A stretch of DNA of 64,000 nucleotides from Paenibacillus caseinilyticus (GCF_027533645.1 NZ_JAQAGY010000012.1:142976-206975); one strand, 5' to 3'; positions 51,759 through 60,489 are shown, counted from the stretch's first letter. Numbers and translations: made by a program. The notes: generated by a model not told the origin, from the letters alone.

Positions 51759-52667
51759 ATGATGAAAAGGTTCCTCGAAGGGCAGGAGGGCAGTGCGCTG
51801 GTTCTAGTAGCGCTCGCGCTGTCCGTGCTGCTCGGCGCCACGGGCCTCGTCATCGACGGGGGCACGGTCTATGTGCAGAAGAGCCGCCTGCAGAAGGCGG
51901 CGAATGCCGCAGTACTGTCCGGAGCCCAGGAGCTGACGGAGTCAGAGGCGAAGGTGAATGAAGTGGTGCGGACCGTGCTGCGGCGCCATGAGGAAGAGGG
52001 ACAGCTAACCTCCTCCCGGATCGAGCTCGGACGCAGAGTCAGCGTCTCGCTTCACCGGGACGTGCCGCTGGGCTTCTCCCGGCTCTTCGGCCGGGAGACT
52101 GCCCCGGTTGAGGTTACGGCGGCCGCGGAGATCCGCACGATGGGCGAGGCGGCCGGTGCGGCACCGCTTGGGATCGATGAGGCGATTCCGCTGGAGTTCG
52201 GCCGGCAGTACCGGCTGAAGGTGGACCAGACGGAGGTCAGCTCGGGCAACTTCGGCATTCTGGCGCTGGGCGGGAGCGGTGCGGCGACCTACGAGGACAA
52301 CCTGAAGTACGGCTACAAGCAGGTGCTGAAAGTAGGCGATATTATCGATACCCAGACGGGCAACATTGCAGGCAAGACGCAGAGCGGGGTCAATGAGCGG
52401 ATCAACCGCTGTCCTTATCCGGACGGGGATTATTCCCACCGGGACTGCTCCCGGATCATCCTGATCCCGGTATACCAGCCCTACCAGCCCTCGTCTAACC
52501 AGCTCAAGTATGTGAAGATTACGGGCTTCGCTTACTTCTATATTGCGAAGCCGATGAATGCCAAGGATACGTATATCGACGGCATCTTCATCGAACGGAC
52601 AGGAACGGGAACCGCGCGCCCCGAGGCGGTATTCAAGGGGGCCTATGCCATCCGGCTGACGGAATAG
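51759..52667 (+). CDS. TadG-like pilus assembly protein
   Basis: 302 residues. The N-terminal EGQEGSALVLVALALSVLLG membrane anchor followed by GLVIDGGTVYVQKSRLQKAA is the TadG/Flp-associated signature. The remaining 250 residues are extracellular and include a distinctive Cys-containing loop (NRCPYPDGDYSHRDCS). It is a minor structural component, anchored in the membrane. The start ATG at 51759 has AGGGGG upstream and matches the short cytoplasmic leader. Confidence 0.85.
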   Translation: MMKRFLEGQEGSALVLVALALSVLLGATGLVIDGGTVYVQKSRLQKAANAAVLSGAQELTESEAKVNEVVRTVLRRHEEEGQLTSSRIELGRRVSVSLHRDVPLGFSRLFGRETAPVEVTAAAEIRTMGEAAGAAPLGIDEAIPLEFGRQYRLKVDQTEVSSGNFGILALGGSGAATYEDNLKYGYKQVLKVGDIIDTQTGNIAGKTQSGVNERINRCPYPDGDYSHRDCSRIILIPVYQPYQPSSNQLKYVKITGFAYFYIAKPMNAKDTYIDGIFIERTGTGTARPEAVFKGAYAIRLTE

Positions 52668-52713
52668 GCGGGCAAGCGAGCCCGCCGCTACTACATATGA
52701 AGGAGAGAACATC

Positions 52714-53382
52714 ATGAGATCCAAATTGATTCTGGCAGCTGCAGTGGCGATGGGGCTGTGCACAACGTTTTTGTTCTTCAATTATATGAAGAAATACGAT
52801 GCGGCCGCAGCCGTACAAGCGAGCATGGTAGAGGTGGTGGCCGTCAAAAGCGCGGTGAAGAAGAACGGGGTGCTCGATGCCTCCGTGCTGGAGCTGGTGC
52901 AGGTCCCCGAGCTCGGGCTGCATCCGCAGGCCGTAAGGACGATAGCGGAAGCGGAAGGCAAGCTTGCCGCCGGTGAGCTTGCCGCCGGTGAAGTGCTGCT
53001 CTCCCATCATTTGGCCGGAGGCAGGGATGAGTCGCTGTTCGTCTCGCGCAAGGTGAAGGAGGGGTACCGGGGCGTCTCGGTCGGAGTGAACTTCGTGCAG
53101 TCCGTCTCGAACCTCATCGAACCGGAGGATACCGTCGATGTCATCTGGACCCCTACGGACAAAGGAGCGGGGACCGTCGCCTCGTCCGTGCTGCTGGAGC
53201 GGGTACGGGTGCTGGCTGTAGGACGCCGGATGGTGGAGGCGGGCACAGATACGCCGTATGCCGAGTACAGTGCGGTGACGCTGGAAGTGAAGGCGGCGGA
53301 TGCGCCGAAAGTAGTGCAAGCCGATGAGCTGGGGACTGTGAGTCTTGTCCTGCAAGGCAGAGCGCTGCCGGCACAGCCGTAG
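52714..53382 (+). CDS. cpaB: Pilus assembly protein CpaB
   Basis: 222 residues. An N-terminal membrane anchor (LILAAAVAMGLCTTFLFF) is followed by an SAF-type domain (AVKKNGVLDASVLELVQVP, LAAGELAAGEVLLSHHLA) and the RcpC/CpaB block RGVSVGVNFVQSVSNLIEPE then DTVDVIWT. In Gram-negatives CpaB works with the secretin; here there is no outer membrane and it probably spans membrane to wall. AAGGAGAG precedes the ATG. Confidence 0.9.
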   Translation: MRSKLILAAAVAMGLCTTFLFFNYMKKYDAAAAVQASMVEVVAVKSAVKKNGVLDASVLELVQVPELGLHPQAVRTIAEAEGKLAAGELAAGEVLLSHHLAGGRDESLFVSRKVKEGYRGVSVGVNFVQSVSNLIEPEDTVDVIWTPTDKGAGTVASSVLLERVRVLAVGRRMVEAGTDTPYAEYSAVTLEVKAADAPKVVQADELGTVSLVLQGRALPAQP

Positions 53383-53414
53383 TGAAGACCGGGAGACCGG
53401 AAGGAGGGACACCC

Positions 53415-54281
53415 ATGGAGGAGAATAAGGATAACGGGCAGGCGGAGCAGGAGAACCGGCCGGGAGCCAAGCGGGGGGAGATCATCGCCGTCGTCAGTTC
53501 CAAAGGAGGGATCGGCCGGACGGTCATGACTGTGAATCTGGCGGTCGCGCTCTCCAAAAACAACCGGCTGCAGATCGGCGTCCTCGACGGGGACCTGCAG
53601 TTCGGGGATGTCGGCCTCGCGATGGATCTGGCGCCGACCTTCACGATCCGCGATGTCGTGGAAGACATCGCATCGATGGACGGCTTCACGCTGTCGAGCT
53701 ACCTGATCCGGCACGGCAGCGGCGTCAAGGTGATGGCTGCGCCGGAGAGGCCGGAGCATGCGGACCTGATTACTCCGCAGGCCATCGACAGGGTGTGCTC
53801 TCTGATGGCTGCGCAGCATGACTATCTGCTGATCGATACAGGCGTAGGCTTGCAGGAGCAGACGATCCAATACATCGAGAAAGCGGATCAGGTCTTCGTC
53901 TTGACGACGCTGGAGATGGTGGCGATCAAGAATACGAAGCTGATGCTGGAGACGCTGGAGGTGCTCGGACTGCGGGAGAAGGTCCAGGTCGTGGTCAACC
54001 GCTCCACGATGGAGAGCGTGATCAAAGCGGCGGATGTGCCGGACCTTCTCGGCGAAGAGTCTGCCTATTATGTGCCGAACGACTTCGGCATCGTCTCCCA
54101 GTCGCTGAATCTCGGCATTCCTTTCGTGCTGAGCCAAGCCAAGACAGAGATCGCCAAGGCAGTATTCAAAATGGCGGAGCAGCTCATCTCCAGACGGGAG
54201 ATCGCGCTCTTCCAGCCGAAGCCTCAAGGTCTGCTGCAGTCGCTGCTGCAGCGGACGAAGGGGCCGGCATCCTTTTTTTGA
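53415..54281 (+). CDS. cpaE: CpaE/TadZ MinD-like ATPase
   Basis: A 288-residue localisation ATPase. The deviant Walker A reads SSKGGIGRT, so the second lysine of KGGxGKT is arginine while the signature first lysine is kept. DGDLQFGDVG is the A' region and YLLIDTGVG Walker B. A receiver-like N-terminal domain found in longer CpaE proteins is absent. TadZ/CpaE places the pilus machine in the cell. ATG at 53415 with AAGGAGGG upstream is preferred over the GTG overlapping the cpaB stop. Confidence 0.9.
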   Translation: MEENKDNGQAEQENRPGAKRGEIIAVVSSKGGIGRTVMTVNLAVALSKNNRLQIGVLDGDLQFGDVGLAMDLAPTFTIRDVVEDIASMDGFTLSSYLIRHGSGVKVMAAPERPEHADLITPQAIDRVCSLMAAQHDYLLIDTGVGLQEQTIQYIEKADQVFVLTTLEMVAIKNTKLMLETLEVLGLREKVQVVVNRSTMESVIKAADVPDLLGEESAYYVPNDFGIVSQSLNLGIPFVLSQAKTEIAKAVFKMAEQLISRREIALFQPKPQGLLQSLLQRTKGPASFF

Positions 54282-54310
54282 AATATAAGAATGTATATGG
54301 AACTGAACTT
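54282..54310 (+). repeat. Possible truncated copy of the dispersed repeat
   Basis: GAAATATAAGAATGTATATG directly follows a T7 run at the end of cpaE, as the left end of the dispersed repeat follows terminators elsewhere. Only the first 20 bases match and then the resemblance ends. Confidence 0.3.
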
Positions 54311-54342
54311 CAATTGATATAGAGAGAAGAGGGGGATTCACG

Positions 54343-55773
54343 ATGAGTCTGATGGACCGCATCCAGGCCAAGGCAGCGGCCGCACAGGGAGAAGGTACCG
54401 TAGAGGAGCAGCAGGAGCCCCCGCAGGGGAAGCCTCCGAAGAAGGACCTGATCTCGAGCTTCCGCGACACGCGCCGGCCGGCGGAGAGTCCGCAGGGCAA
54501 AGAACAGCGTTCGCAGCCGACGAAGCACCAGGAGCTGAAGAACCGGCTCTACAAGCAGGTGCTCAGCGAACTGAAGGAGGAAGATGTCGAGTCGGTCATT
54601 GGGAAGCTCGACGCGATGGCCGTCGAGATCCTGAAGGAGGACGAGTCCTTCCGCGGACGGATCGACCGCAAGAAGGTCATCGACGAGCTCGTGAACGACT
54701 TGACGGGCTTCGGCCCGATCAATCCGCTGCTGCTCGACGAGGAGGTTACGGAAGTGATGGTGAACGGGCCGAATCAGGTCTACGTCGAGCGGGCCGGGAA
54801 GCTGGAGCTGTCCCACGTGCAGTTCCGCGATGACGAGCACGTGATGAGCGTCATCGACAAGATCGTGGCGCCGATCGGCCGACGCATCGACGAGAGCTCG
54901 CCGATGGTGGACGCGCGGCTGCCGGACGGCTCCCGCGTGAACGTCATCATTCCGCCGCTGGCGCTGAAGGGACCAACGATTACGATCCGCAAATTCTCCA
55001 AGGATCCGTACACGATCGAGGATTTGACCCGCTTCGGCACGGTGACCCGGGAGATGGCTGTCTTCCTCGATGCCTGCGTGAAGGCGCGGCTGAATATGTT
55101 CGTCAGTGGTGGAACGGGCTCCGGCAAGACGACGACGCTGAACGTGCTCTCCTCCTTCATCCCGAGCGACGAGCGGATTGTCACGATCGAGGATGCAGCC
55201 GAGCTGCAGCTCTCCCAGGAGCATGTCGTCTCGCTCGAGTCGCGGCCGCCGAACATCGAAGGCAAGGGCGGCATCACGATCCGCGACCTCGTCCGCAACT
55301 CGCTGCGGATGCGGCCGGAGCGCATCGTCATCGGCGAGGTGCGCGGAGGCGAAGCACTCGACATGCTGCAGGCGATGAATACGGGCCACGACGGGTCGCT
55401 GGCCACCGGCCACTCGAACTCCCCGCGGGATATGATCTCGCGTCTGGAGACGATGGTGCTCATGGCGGGCATCGAGCTGCCGGTCAAAGCGATCCGCGAG
55501 CAGATCGCCGGAGCGATCGACGTGATCATCCAGCAGTCGAGGCTGAAGGACGGCACGCGCAAGATTACCAACATCACCGAGGTACAGGGGATGGAAGGGG
55601 ACGTGATCGTGCTGCAGGATATCTTCGTCTACCGCCAGCTCGGCGTCAGCGAGGAAGGGAAGATGATCGGCAAGCTGGTGCCGACCGGGGTGCGCCCGAA
55701 GTTCTACGAGCGGCTCGAGTCGTCCGGCATCTACATTCCGCCGACCGTCTTCGTCGAGGAGGACGGGCGATGA
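54343..55773 (+). CDS. cpaF: CpaF/TadA secretion ATPase
   Basis: A 476-residue type II/IV secretion ATPase that powers Flp pilus assembly. Walker A is FVSGGTGSGKTTTLNVL (near residue 265), the Asp box and Walker B are in RIVIGEVRGGEALDMLQ, and the His box is HDGSLATGHSNS. The N-terminal domain has the CpaF block VTEVMVNGPNQVYVER. It acts as a hexamer at the inner face of the membrane. ATGA overlap with tadB shows coupling. Confidence 0.95.
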   Translation: MSLMDRIQAKAAAAQGEGTVEEQQEPPQGKPPKKDLISSFRDTRRPAESPQGKEQRSQPTKHQELKNRLYKQVLSELKEEDVESVIGKLDAMAVEILKEDESFRGRIDRKKVIDELVNDLTGFGPINPLLLDEEVTEVMVNGPNQVYVERAGKLELSHVQFRDDEHVMSVIDKIVAPIGRRIDESSPMVDARLPDGSRVNVIIPPLALKGPTITIRKFSKDPYTIEDLTRFGTVTREMAVFLDACVKARLNMFVSGGTGSGKTTTLNVLSSFIPSDERIVTIEDAAELQLSQEHVVSLESRPPNIEGKGGITIRDLVRNSLRMRPERIVIGEVRGGEALDMLQAMNTGHDGSLATGHSNSPRDMISRLETMVLMAGIELPVKAIREQIAGAIDVIIQQSRLKDGTRKITNITEVQGMEGDVIVLQDIFVYRQLGVSEEGKMIGKLVPTGVRPKFYERLESSGIYIPPTVFVEEDGR

Positions 55774-56732
55774 AGTGGCTGCTGATCGCTTTCTTCGGCT
55801 TCTCCGCTTTCCTGTTGTCCGCAGCCCTGCTCCAGTATGTGTTCCTCTCGGACCGCCGGCTGCAGGGCCGAATTCAACGCTATCTCGAGCTTGGCGACAA
55901 GCGGAAGCTGGGGCGCCGCCAGTTCGGCCTGCTCGTGCAGCTGCAGCTCTACAAGCAGACGATACGGGAGAAAGTGCTTACGAGGAAGAAGAAGGACCGG
56001 CTCGAGGATATGCTGGGCCGGGCGGGGCTCGAGCTGAGGCCCGAGGAATATATTCTTCTGCAGTGGGTGGCGGCGGCGCTGCTGGGCGGGGTGCTGCTGC
56101 TGGCGACAGGCTCCACCCTAGCTCTCTTCCTCGGGGCGGGGGCGGGATATCTGCTTCCCCGCTGGGTGGTGAAGAGCAAGGAGCAGGAGCGGATCGCGAA
56201 GTTCAACGACGGGCTCCAGGATATGATAACGACGATCATCGGTTCCCTGAGGGCCGGCTTCTCTTTTGCCCAGGCGCTGAAGACGGTCGTCGACGAGTCG
56301 GAAGACCCGATCCGCGGCGAGATGGAGATCGTGCTGAAGGAGATGCAGTACGGCACGACGATGGAGGAGGCGCTGCTGCGGCTCAAGGAACGGATGCCGA
56401 GCGGAGATCTCGATCTTATGGTCCAGTGCATCCTGATCCAGCGGCAGGTCGGCGGCAACCTGGCCGTCGTCCTCGAGACGATCGTGCAGACGATCCGCGA
56501 CCGGAGCAAGATCCAGCGGCAGATCCGCACCTTGACGGCGCAGGGCCGGCTCTCGGGTATCGTCATCGGCCTGCTGCCGCTCGTGCTGGGCGTATTGATT
56601 TATGTAATCGAACCGGATTATATCGGTTCTCTGTTCCATCATCCCGTCGGGCTCCTGATGGTGGGGGCTGGGGTATTCTCAGGCATCATCGGCTTCGTGC
56701 TGATCCGCAAAATGACGACGATCGAGGTGTAA
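55770..56732 (+). CDS. tadB: TadB, T2SSF-domain platform protein
   Basis: 320 residues with hydrophobic segments at the N-terminus (LIAFFGFSAFLLSAALLQYV), centre and C-terminus, and a T2SSF domain between (FNDGLQDMITTIIGSLRAGF, MPSGDLDLMVQCILIQRQVG). It is the polytopic platform turned by CpaF. It starts inside the cpaF stop codon. Confidence 0.92.
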   Translation: MKWLLIAFFGFSAFLLSAALLQYVFLSDRRLQGRIQRYLELGDKRKLGRRQFGLLVQLQLYKQTIREKVLTRKKKDRLEDMLGRAGLELRPEEYILLQWVAAALLGGVLLLATGSTLALFLGAGAGYLLPRWVVKSKEQERIAKFNDGLQDMITTIIGSLRAGFSFAQALKTVVDESEDPIRGEMEIVLKEMQYGTTMEEALLRLKERMPSGDLDLMVQCILIQRQVGGNLAVVLETIVQTIRDRSKIQRQIRTLTAQGRLSGIVIGLLPLVLGVLIYVIEPDYIGSLFHHPVGLLMVGAGVFSGIIGFVLIRKMTTIEV

Positions 56733-56735
56733 CGC

Positions 56736-57686
56736 ATGCTGTATCTTTGTTTCTTTCTTACGGTTATCTTGTTGATACAAGCCGCCTTCACCTCCTGGCA
56801 GCAGCGGCACACCCACGTTAAGCGGCGGCTCGCGATGATCTCGCCGGATGGGGAAGGAGGAGGCGGCGCGGGGGACAGCGAGGCGGAGGGTCCGGTCCGC
56901 GCCGGCATAGGCCCGGGGGCTATGTTCGCCGCAGTCCTGCTGCGCTGCCGGCAGGCGGCAGGACGCTACTTCGGCCGCCGGATGACGGAAGCCCAGGCGT
57001 CGCGCCTCGAGATGAGGATGCTGCAGGCCGGGCGGCCCTTCGGCATGGGCACGCTCGAATTCCGCCTGCTGCAGACGGTGCTGTATCTGCTGCTGCCGAC
57101 CGCCTTCGGCCTGTACGGCCTGCTGCTGCATGCGGGCTTCGGAGGCACCGTGCTCTTCGGGGGCCTGGGTCTAGCTGCAGCTTCCTTCATACCGGCCTAC
57201 TACCTGCGGCTGAAGACCAAGCAGCGGCTGCGCCTCTCCCTGCGCGAGCTGCCGGATGTGCTCGATATGCTCACTGTTTCGCTCGAAGCCGGACTTGGCT
57301 TCGATGCCGCGCTGAGCAAGCTGGTGGCGAAGTCGGATGGGGTGCTGGCGGGCGAATTCCGCTATTGTCTCGAGGAGATCCGCCTCGGCAAGACGCGCCG
57401 CGAAGCGCTGGGCGGGGTCCGGGAGCGGCTGCCGCTGGACGAGCTGAAGGTGCTCATCTCCTCGATCCTGCAGGCGGAGAAGCTCGGCATCGGCATGGTC
57501 CAAGTGCTGCGGGTGCAGTCGCATGAAGTGCGCGAGCAGCGCAAGCAGCGGGCCGAGGAAGAGGCGATGAAGGCGCCGATCAAGATGCTGTTCCCGCTCG
57601 TGCTCTTCATCTTCCCGTCCCTGTTCATCGTGCTGCTGGGGCCGGCGGTGATCCAGTTCATCGAGGCGTTCTCGAAGACGCCTTAA
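56736..57686 (+). CDS. tadC: TadC, T2SSF-domain platform protein
   Basis: 316 residues; paired with TadB in all Tad systems. The T2SSF block LRELPDVLDMLTVSLEAGLG and LGIGMVQVLRVQSHEVREQR precede the final membrane segment (LFPLVLFIFPSLFIVLLG). It starts 3 bases after the tadB stop and is the last recognisable assembly gene of the operon. Confidence 0.92.
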   Translation: MLYLCFFLTVILLIQAAFTSWQQRHTHVKRRLAMISPDGEGGGGAGDSEAEGPVRAGIGPGAMFAAVLLRCRQAAGRYFGRRMTEAQASRLEMRMLQAGRPFGMGTLEFRLLQTVLYLLLPTAFGLYGLLLHAGFGGTVLFGGLGLAAASFIPAYYLRLKTKQRLRLSLRELPDVLDMLTVSLEAGLGFDAALSKLVAKSDGVLAGEFRYCLEEIRLGKTRREALGGVRERLPLDELKVLISSILQAEKLGIGMVQVLRVQSHEVREQRKQRAEEEAMKAPIKMLFPLVLFIFPSLFIVLLGPAVIQFIEAFSKTP

Positions 57687-57793
57687 TGCACGCTCCCCGC
57701 CGTCACGGCATGGCAATATTCTCCTCTCATATCCTCTGGTAAAATGCGGGATCCTACTTCGAGAATATCCGCAAACCAAGGGGAGGAACGCGT

Positions 57794-58879
57794 ATGTTGA
57801 AAGGCATGCGAAAGCGAATGCTGAGTGCGGGCGCCCTGCTCGCTCTGCTGACGGCCGCAGGAGAGGCGTCTGCTATGAGTCCGGTCGTCCCTGTGAGGGA
57901 TGTCTTCGAAGCGATGGGGGCGAAGGTGACCTGGTCGGCAGGCTCGAACCTCATCGAGATTACGAAGGACGAACTGACATTGAGGCTCCAGACGGGCTCT
58001 AGCCAAGCATACAAGAACGGGACGCCGGTGACGCTGGACACGCCGGTGACGGTGAATGCCTCCGGCAAAGCGATGATATCGGCGTATGCGGTCTATCCGC
58101 TCGCCAAGAATTACAAGAAAGAACGCCATTATCTGGTACAGAAGGGGGATTCGCTCTGGAGCGTCTCCCGCAAGTATGGGGTGACCGTGGCGCAGCTTAA
58201 GGAATGGAATGCGCTGAAGACCGATACGATCTACATCGGGCAGCATCTTACGACAGTTAATCCTTGGTATGTCGTCCAGAAGGGCGATTCCCTCTACTCC
58301 ATATCCTCCAAAACGGAGACGACGATAGCCGATCTTAGGAAAGCGAACGGACTGCAGAGCGATGCCCTGCAGGTCGGGCAAAAGCTGTCCATCCCGGCTG
58401 CGCCGTCGGTACCGTCGCCTGGCATGTTCGTGGAAGGAACGTTCCCGCTGCTCGGGCGCACGTATCTGCCCTTCGGGGATACGTACGGGGATGCCAGGAT
58501 GTTCTCGCTCGGCCAGACGGCGAGGGTGCACGAAGGCAACGACATGGAGGCCAATACAGGGGTGCCGGTGTTCGCTTCGTGGGACGGCTTGGTCATCCGC
58601 AAAGGCTGGAACACCTACGGAGGCTGGAGGCTGACCATTCAGGCCGACAATGGCATCGCGATGTATTACGCGCATCTGTCCGCTTATGCGGGTGGCATCG
58701 AGCTTGGATCGAGGATCAAGAAGGAGCAGCTCATCGGCTATGTCGGCGCCACAGGATACGGTCCGGCCGGGACGAGCGGCAAATTCATCCCTCATCTGCA
58801 CTTCGGCATGTATGACACGAACGCCTCGTGGAAGCCGCTCAATCCGTACGCTTATTTGAAATGGTGGGAAACGCGCTAG
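57794..58879 (+). CDS. LysM/M23 peptidoglycan hydrolase with copper-amine-oxidase-like N-domain
   Basis: 361 residues. A signal peptide (LSAGALLALLTAAGEASA) is followed by a stalk domain of the copper amine oxidase N-terminal type (PVRDVFEAMGAKVTWSAG), two LysM modules (YLVQKGDSLWSVSRKYGVT; YVVQKGDSLYSISSKTETT) and an M23 endopeptidase domain with zinc ligands in HEGNDM and HLHFG. It binds and cuts peptidoglycan outside the cell. Lying 107 bases after tadC, it may open the wall for the pilus (inference); its own GGGGAGGA site and gap allow separate expression. Confidence 0.9.
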   Translation: MLKGMRKRMLSAGALLALLTAAGEASAMSPVVPVRDVFEAMGAKVTWSAGSNLIEITKDELTLRLQTGSSQAYKNGTPVTLDTPVTVNASGKAMISAYAVYPLAKNYKKERHYLVQKGDSLWSVSRKYGVTVAQLKEWNALKTDTIYIGQHLTTVNPWYVVQKGDSLYSISSKTETTIADLRKANGLQSDALQVGQKLSIPAAPSVPSPGMFVEGTFPLLGRTYLPFGDTYGDARMFSLGQTARVHEGNDMEANTGVPVFASWDGLVIRKGWNTYGGWRLTIQADNGIAMYYAHLSAYAGGIELGSRIKKEQLIGYVGATGYGPAGTSGKFIPHLHFGMYDTNASWKPLNPYAYLKWWETR

Positions 58880-58903
58880 GCTCGCACTAAGGCCGCAGTC
58901 AAG

Positions 58904-58942
58904 CCGCTCCGTGTTCCTCAGGGAACGGGGAGCGGTTTTTTT
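58904..58942 (+). terminator. Rho-independent terminator
   Basis: CCGCTCC (58904-58910) pairs with GGAGCGG (58929-58935) plus an inner GTTCC/GGAAC stem, then seven T. Repeat copy 4 follows. Confidence 0.88.
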
Positions 58943-58950
58943 GTTCATTT

Positions 58951-59012
58951 TTATGAAAGAATGTATGTCTCGCCAGGCTCGATCCTGTAATCTTATATAT
59001 TTTATAAACGCG
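58951..59012 (+). repeat. Dispersed post-terminator repeat, copy 4
   Basis: CTCGCCAGGCTCGATCC and CTTATATATTTTATAAACGCG match copy 1 nearly base for base. It ends at ACGCG, shorter than the other copies, where the IS/intron debris begins. Confidence 0.8.
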
Positions 59013-59031
59013 TTTTTTTCGTAACAACGGG

Positions 59032-59160
59032 ATGGATGTGTTTGCGAACCTGTTTCTGAACAAAATCGACTGGTATATCCGGAAGAGGCTGACGCTGTTC
59101 TGGAACAAGAAGCACAATCGTCGTAAGAAACACAGCAAGTCCGGCCTAGCAGGCATTGCA
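59032..59160 (+). pseudogene. Possible group II intron reverse-transcriptase tail
   Basis: The frame from 59032 reads through NKIDWYIRKRLTLFWNKK and [10 protein letters not shown]. The basic W-Y-I-R-x-R-L pattern recalls the C-terminal end of group II intron maturases. No intron domain V was found. It joins the rlmH fragment directly, so it probably marks the deletion that removed the rlmH 5' half. Confidence 0.3.
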
Positions 59161-59162
59161 GC

Positions 59163-59429
59163 CAGACAATCGCCCTCGTGATCGACGGCAAGCCGCTCTC
59201 GAGCGAAGACCTCGCGCGGCAGCTGCAGGACCTCGCCACGTACGGGCGCCGCTCCGTAGCGTTCGTCATTGGCGGCTCGCTCGGCCTCGCCCCCGAGGTG
59301 CTGGCGCGCGCCGACCTCAAGCTCTCGTTCGGGCGCATGACATTGCCCCACCAACTGATGAGGCTCGTGCTGGTGGGGCAGGTGTACCGCACGTTCCGGA
59401 TTATGCGGGGGGGACCTTATCACAAATGA
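59163..59429 (+). pseudogene. rlmH: 5'-truncated rlmH (23S rRNA pseudouridine methyltransferase)
   Basis: The frame gives [20 protein letters not shown], then [16 protein letters not shown] (SPOUT SAM-binding knot), [20 protein letters not shown] and the universal end RGGPYHK-stop. This is the C-terminal 88 residues of a protein of about 159; the N-terminal half is absent and replaced by unrelated sequence. It cannot make a functional enzyme alone. Its last 15 bases are the attachment core repeated at 60558 and 63674. Confidence 0.85.
59415..59429 (+). other. SCC-like attachment site A (end of rlmH)
   Basis: CCTTATCACAAATGA, followed by CGCAAATTTT. It encodes the final PYHK-stop of RlmH, the same gene position used as attB by SCC cassettes through Ccr serine recombinases in staphylococci. 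Confidence 0.75.
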
Positions 59430-59469
59430 CGCAAATTTTAAATCAAGGACAGGGTCAGACAGAGGTGTT

Positions 59470-59508
59470 TTACATAAATAGGTAGCTACTATAGTATCAT
59501 TTATGTAA
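59470..59508. repeat. Inverted repeat near site A
   Basis: TTACATAAAT (59470-59479) and ATTTATGTAA (59499-59508) are perfect 10-base arms with a 19-base gap. TTATGTAA also occurs about 40 bases beyond site C. It may be a cassette-end element. Confidence 0.45.
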
Positions 59509-59526
59509 CGAAGCACGCACTTTAAG

Positions 59527-59566
59527 AGGGACCATTGGAGCAGAACCTCCACGGTCCCTTTCGTTT
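59527..59566 (+). terminator. Rho-independent terminator downstream of rlmH fragment
   Basis: AGGGACC (59527-59533) pairs with GGTCCCT (59553-59559), with an inner TGGAG/CTCCA stem, then TTCGTTTT. Confidence 0.7.
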
Positions 59567-59682
59567 TGATATGCGTTCCGATACAACCCTGTCGAGTGGT
59601 ACCGTAAGCAAAACTGATCCTGTGAGCATTGTACCCGTAGTGATTGAGGGAGGTCCACTAGTGGCGGGATGCGCGATGAGAG

Positions 59683-60218
59683 TTAAAAAAATGCGATCGT
59701 GTCGCCTTCCGAAATCCGGCCTTCCCTCTCCACGGAACAAACGATACCTCTCGATTTTTTAGCAGCAGACACAAATTTCTGGCTAAGCCCGATCTGATTA
59801 TACATTTTTTCAATCACCCTTCCGGGTCCAATGCAGGGCAGGTTCTCTCCTTCACAGATCAATCCCGTTCCATCCGGAAAAATCAATCTGGCTCCTTGTT
59901 GTAGTTCTGTGAGCTTCTCAAATCCGCTAATGATCATATTGGCCCCTAGCCATTCCGGCTGTATTTCAGGGAGACCCAGTCTATTGGCGATGCACTCACA
60001 TTCCTCTTTCGAAACGATACTGATTTGACGTCTGTTGGCAATCAGCACACCCCGAGGATAAATGTTTTGTCTGGAATCCGCAGGACGTAACAAGCCGTAA
60101 TGCCGATCCCCTGGAACCCCTCCTAATTCAATCTGAATATAGGCACGGAGCGAGTAATGAACGTTGTCGTGTCTTCAGCCACCATTACCCTTTCAACTGT
60201 AGCGCTACTTCCTCTCAT
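59683..60218 (-). pseudogene. Frameshifted MOSC-domain gene
   Basis: From the ATG at 60218 the frame reads MRGSSATVERVMVAEDTTTF and ITRSVPIFRL, then stops. One base out of frame it continues ELGGVPGDRHYGLLRPADSR, IYPRGVLIANRRQISIV, WLGANMIISG and GENLPCIGPGRVIEKMY to the C-terminus at 59683. The two parts join into one MOSC (molybdenum-cofactor sulfurase C-terminal-like) protein of about 178 residues with a single-base deletion near 60119. The conserved GENLPCIGPG cysteine is intact. It overlaps the MarR stop by 14 bases, so it was the second gene of that operon. A sequencing error is possible. Confidence 0.7.
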
Positions 60219-60489
60219 GATTCATTTCCCCCTTTTCCTCCGAAGACTGCAGCTCTTTATAGATCAAGCCAAAAGAACGTGTCAGAATCTCTACTTCCTC
60301 ATCGGATAAAGAGGAGGAAAAATACTGCTTGATCCCCCTTGCATATATAGGCCAGGCTTTACGCAGCTGGTTTTCCCCTTCATCCGTGAGAACAGCATAT
60401 GCTCCCCGTCGGTCTTCTTCGCTTTTTTCTCTTTGAATCAATCCTTCGCGCTCCAGTCGGTCGATCATCCTTGTTACATTGTTGAGCGG
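60205..60489 (-). pseudogene. 5'-truncated MarR-family regulator
   Basis: Only the recognition helix onward remains: LNNVTRMIDRLEREGLIQRE, KSEEDRRGAYAVLTDEGENQ and the C-terminal dimer helix. The N-terminal 50 or so residues are missing and the homology stops about 70 bases from attachment site B, so the break probably came from cassette insertion or excision. It was translationally coupled to the MOSC gene. Confidence 0.7.
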
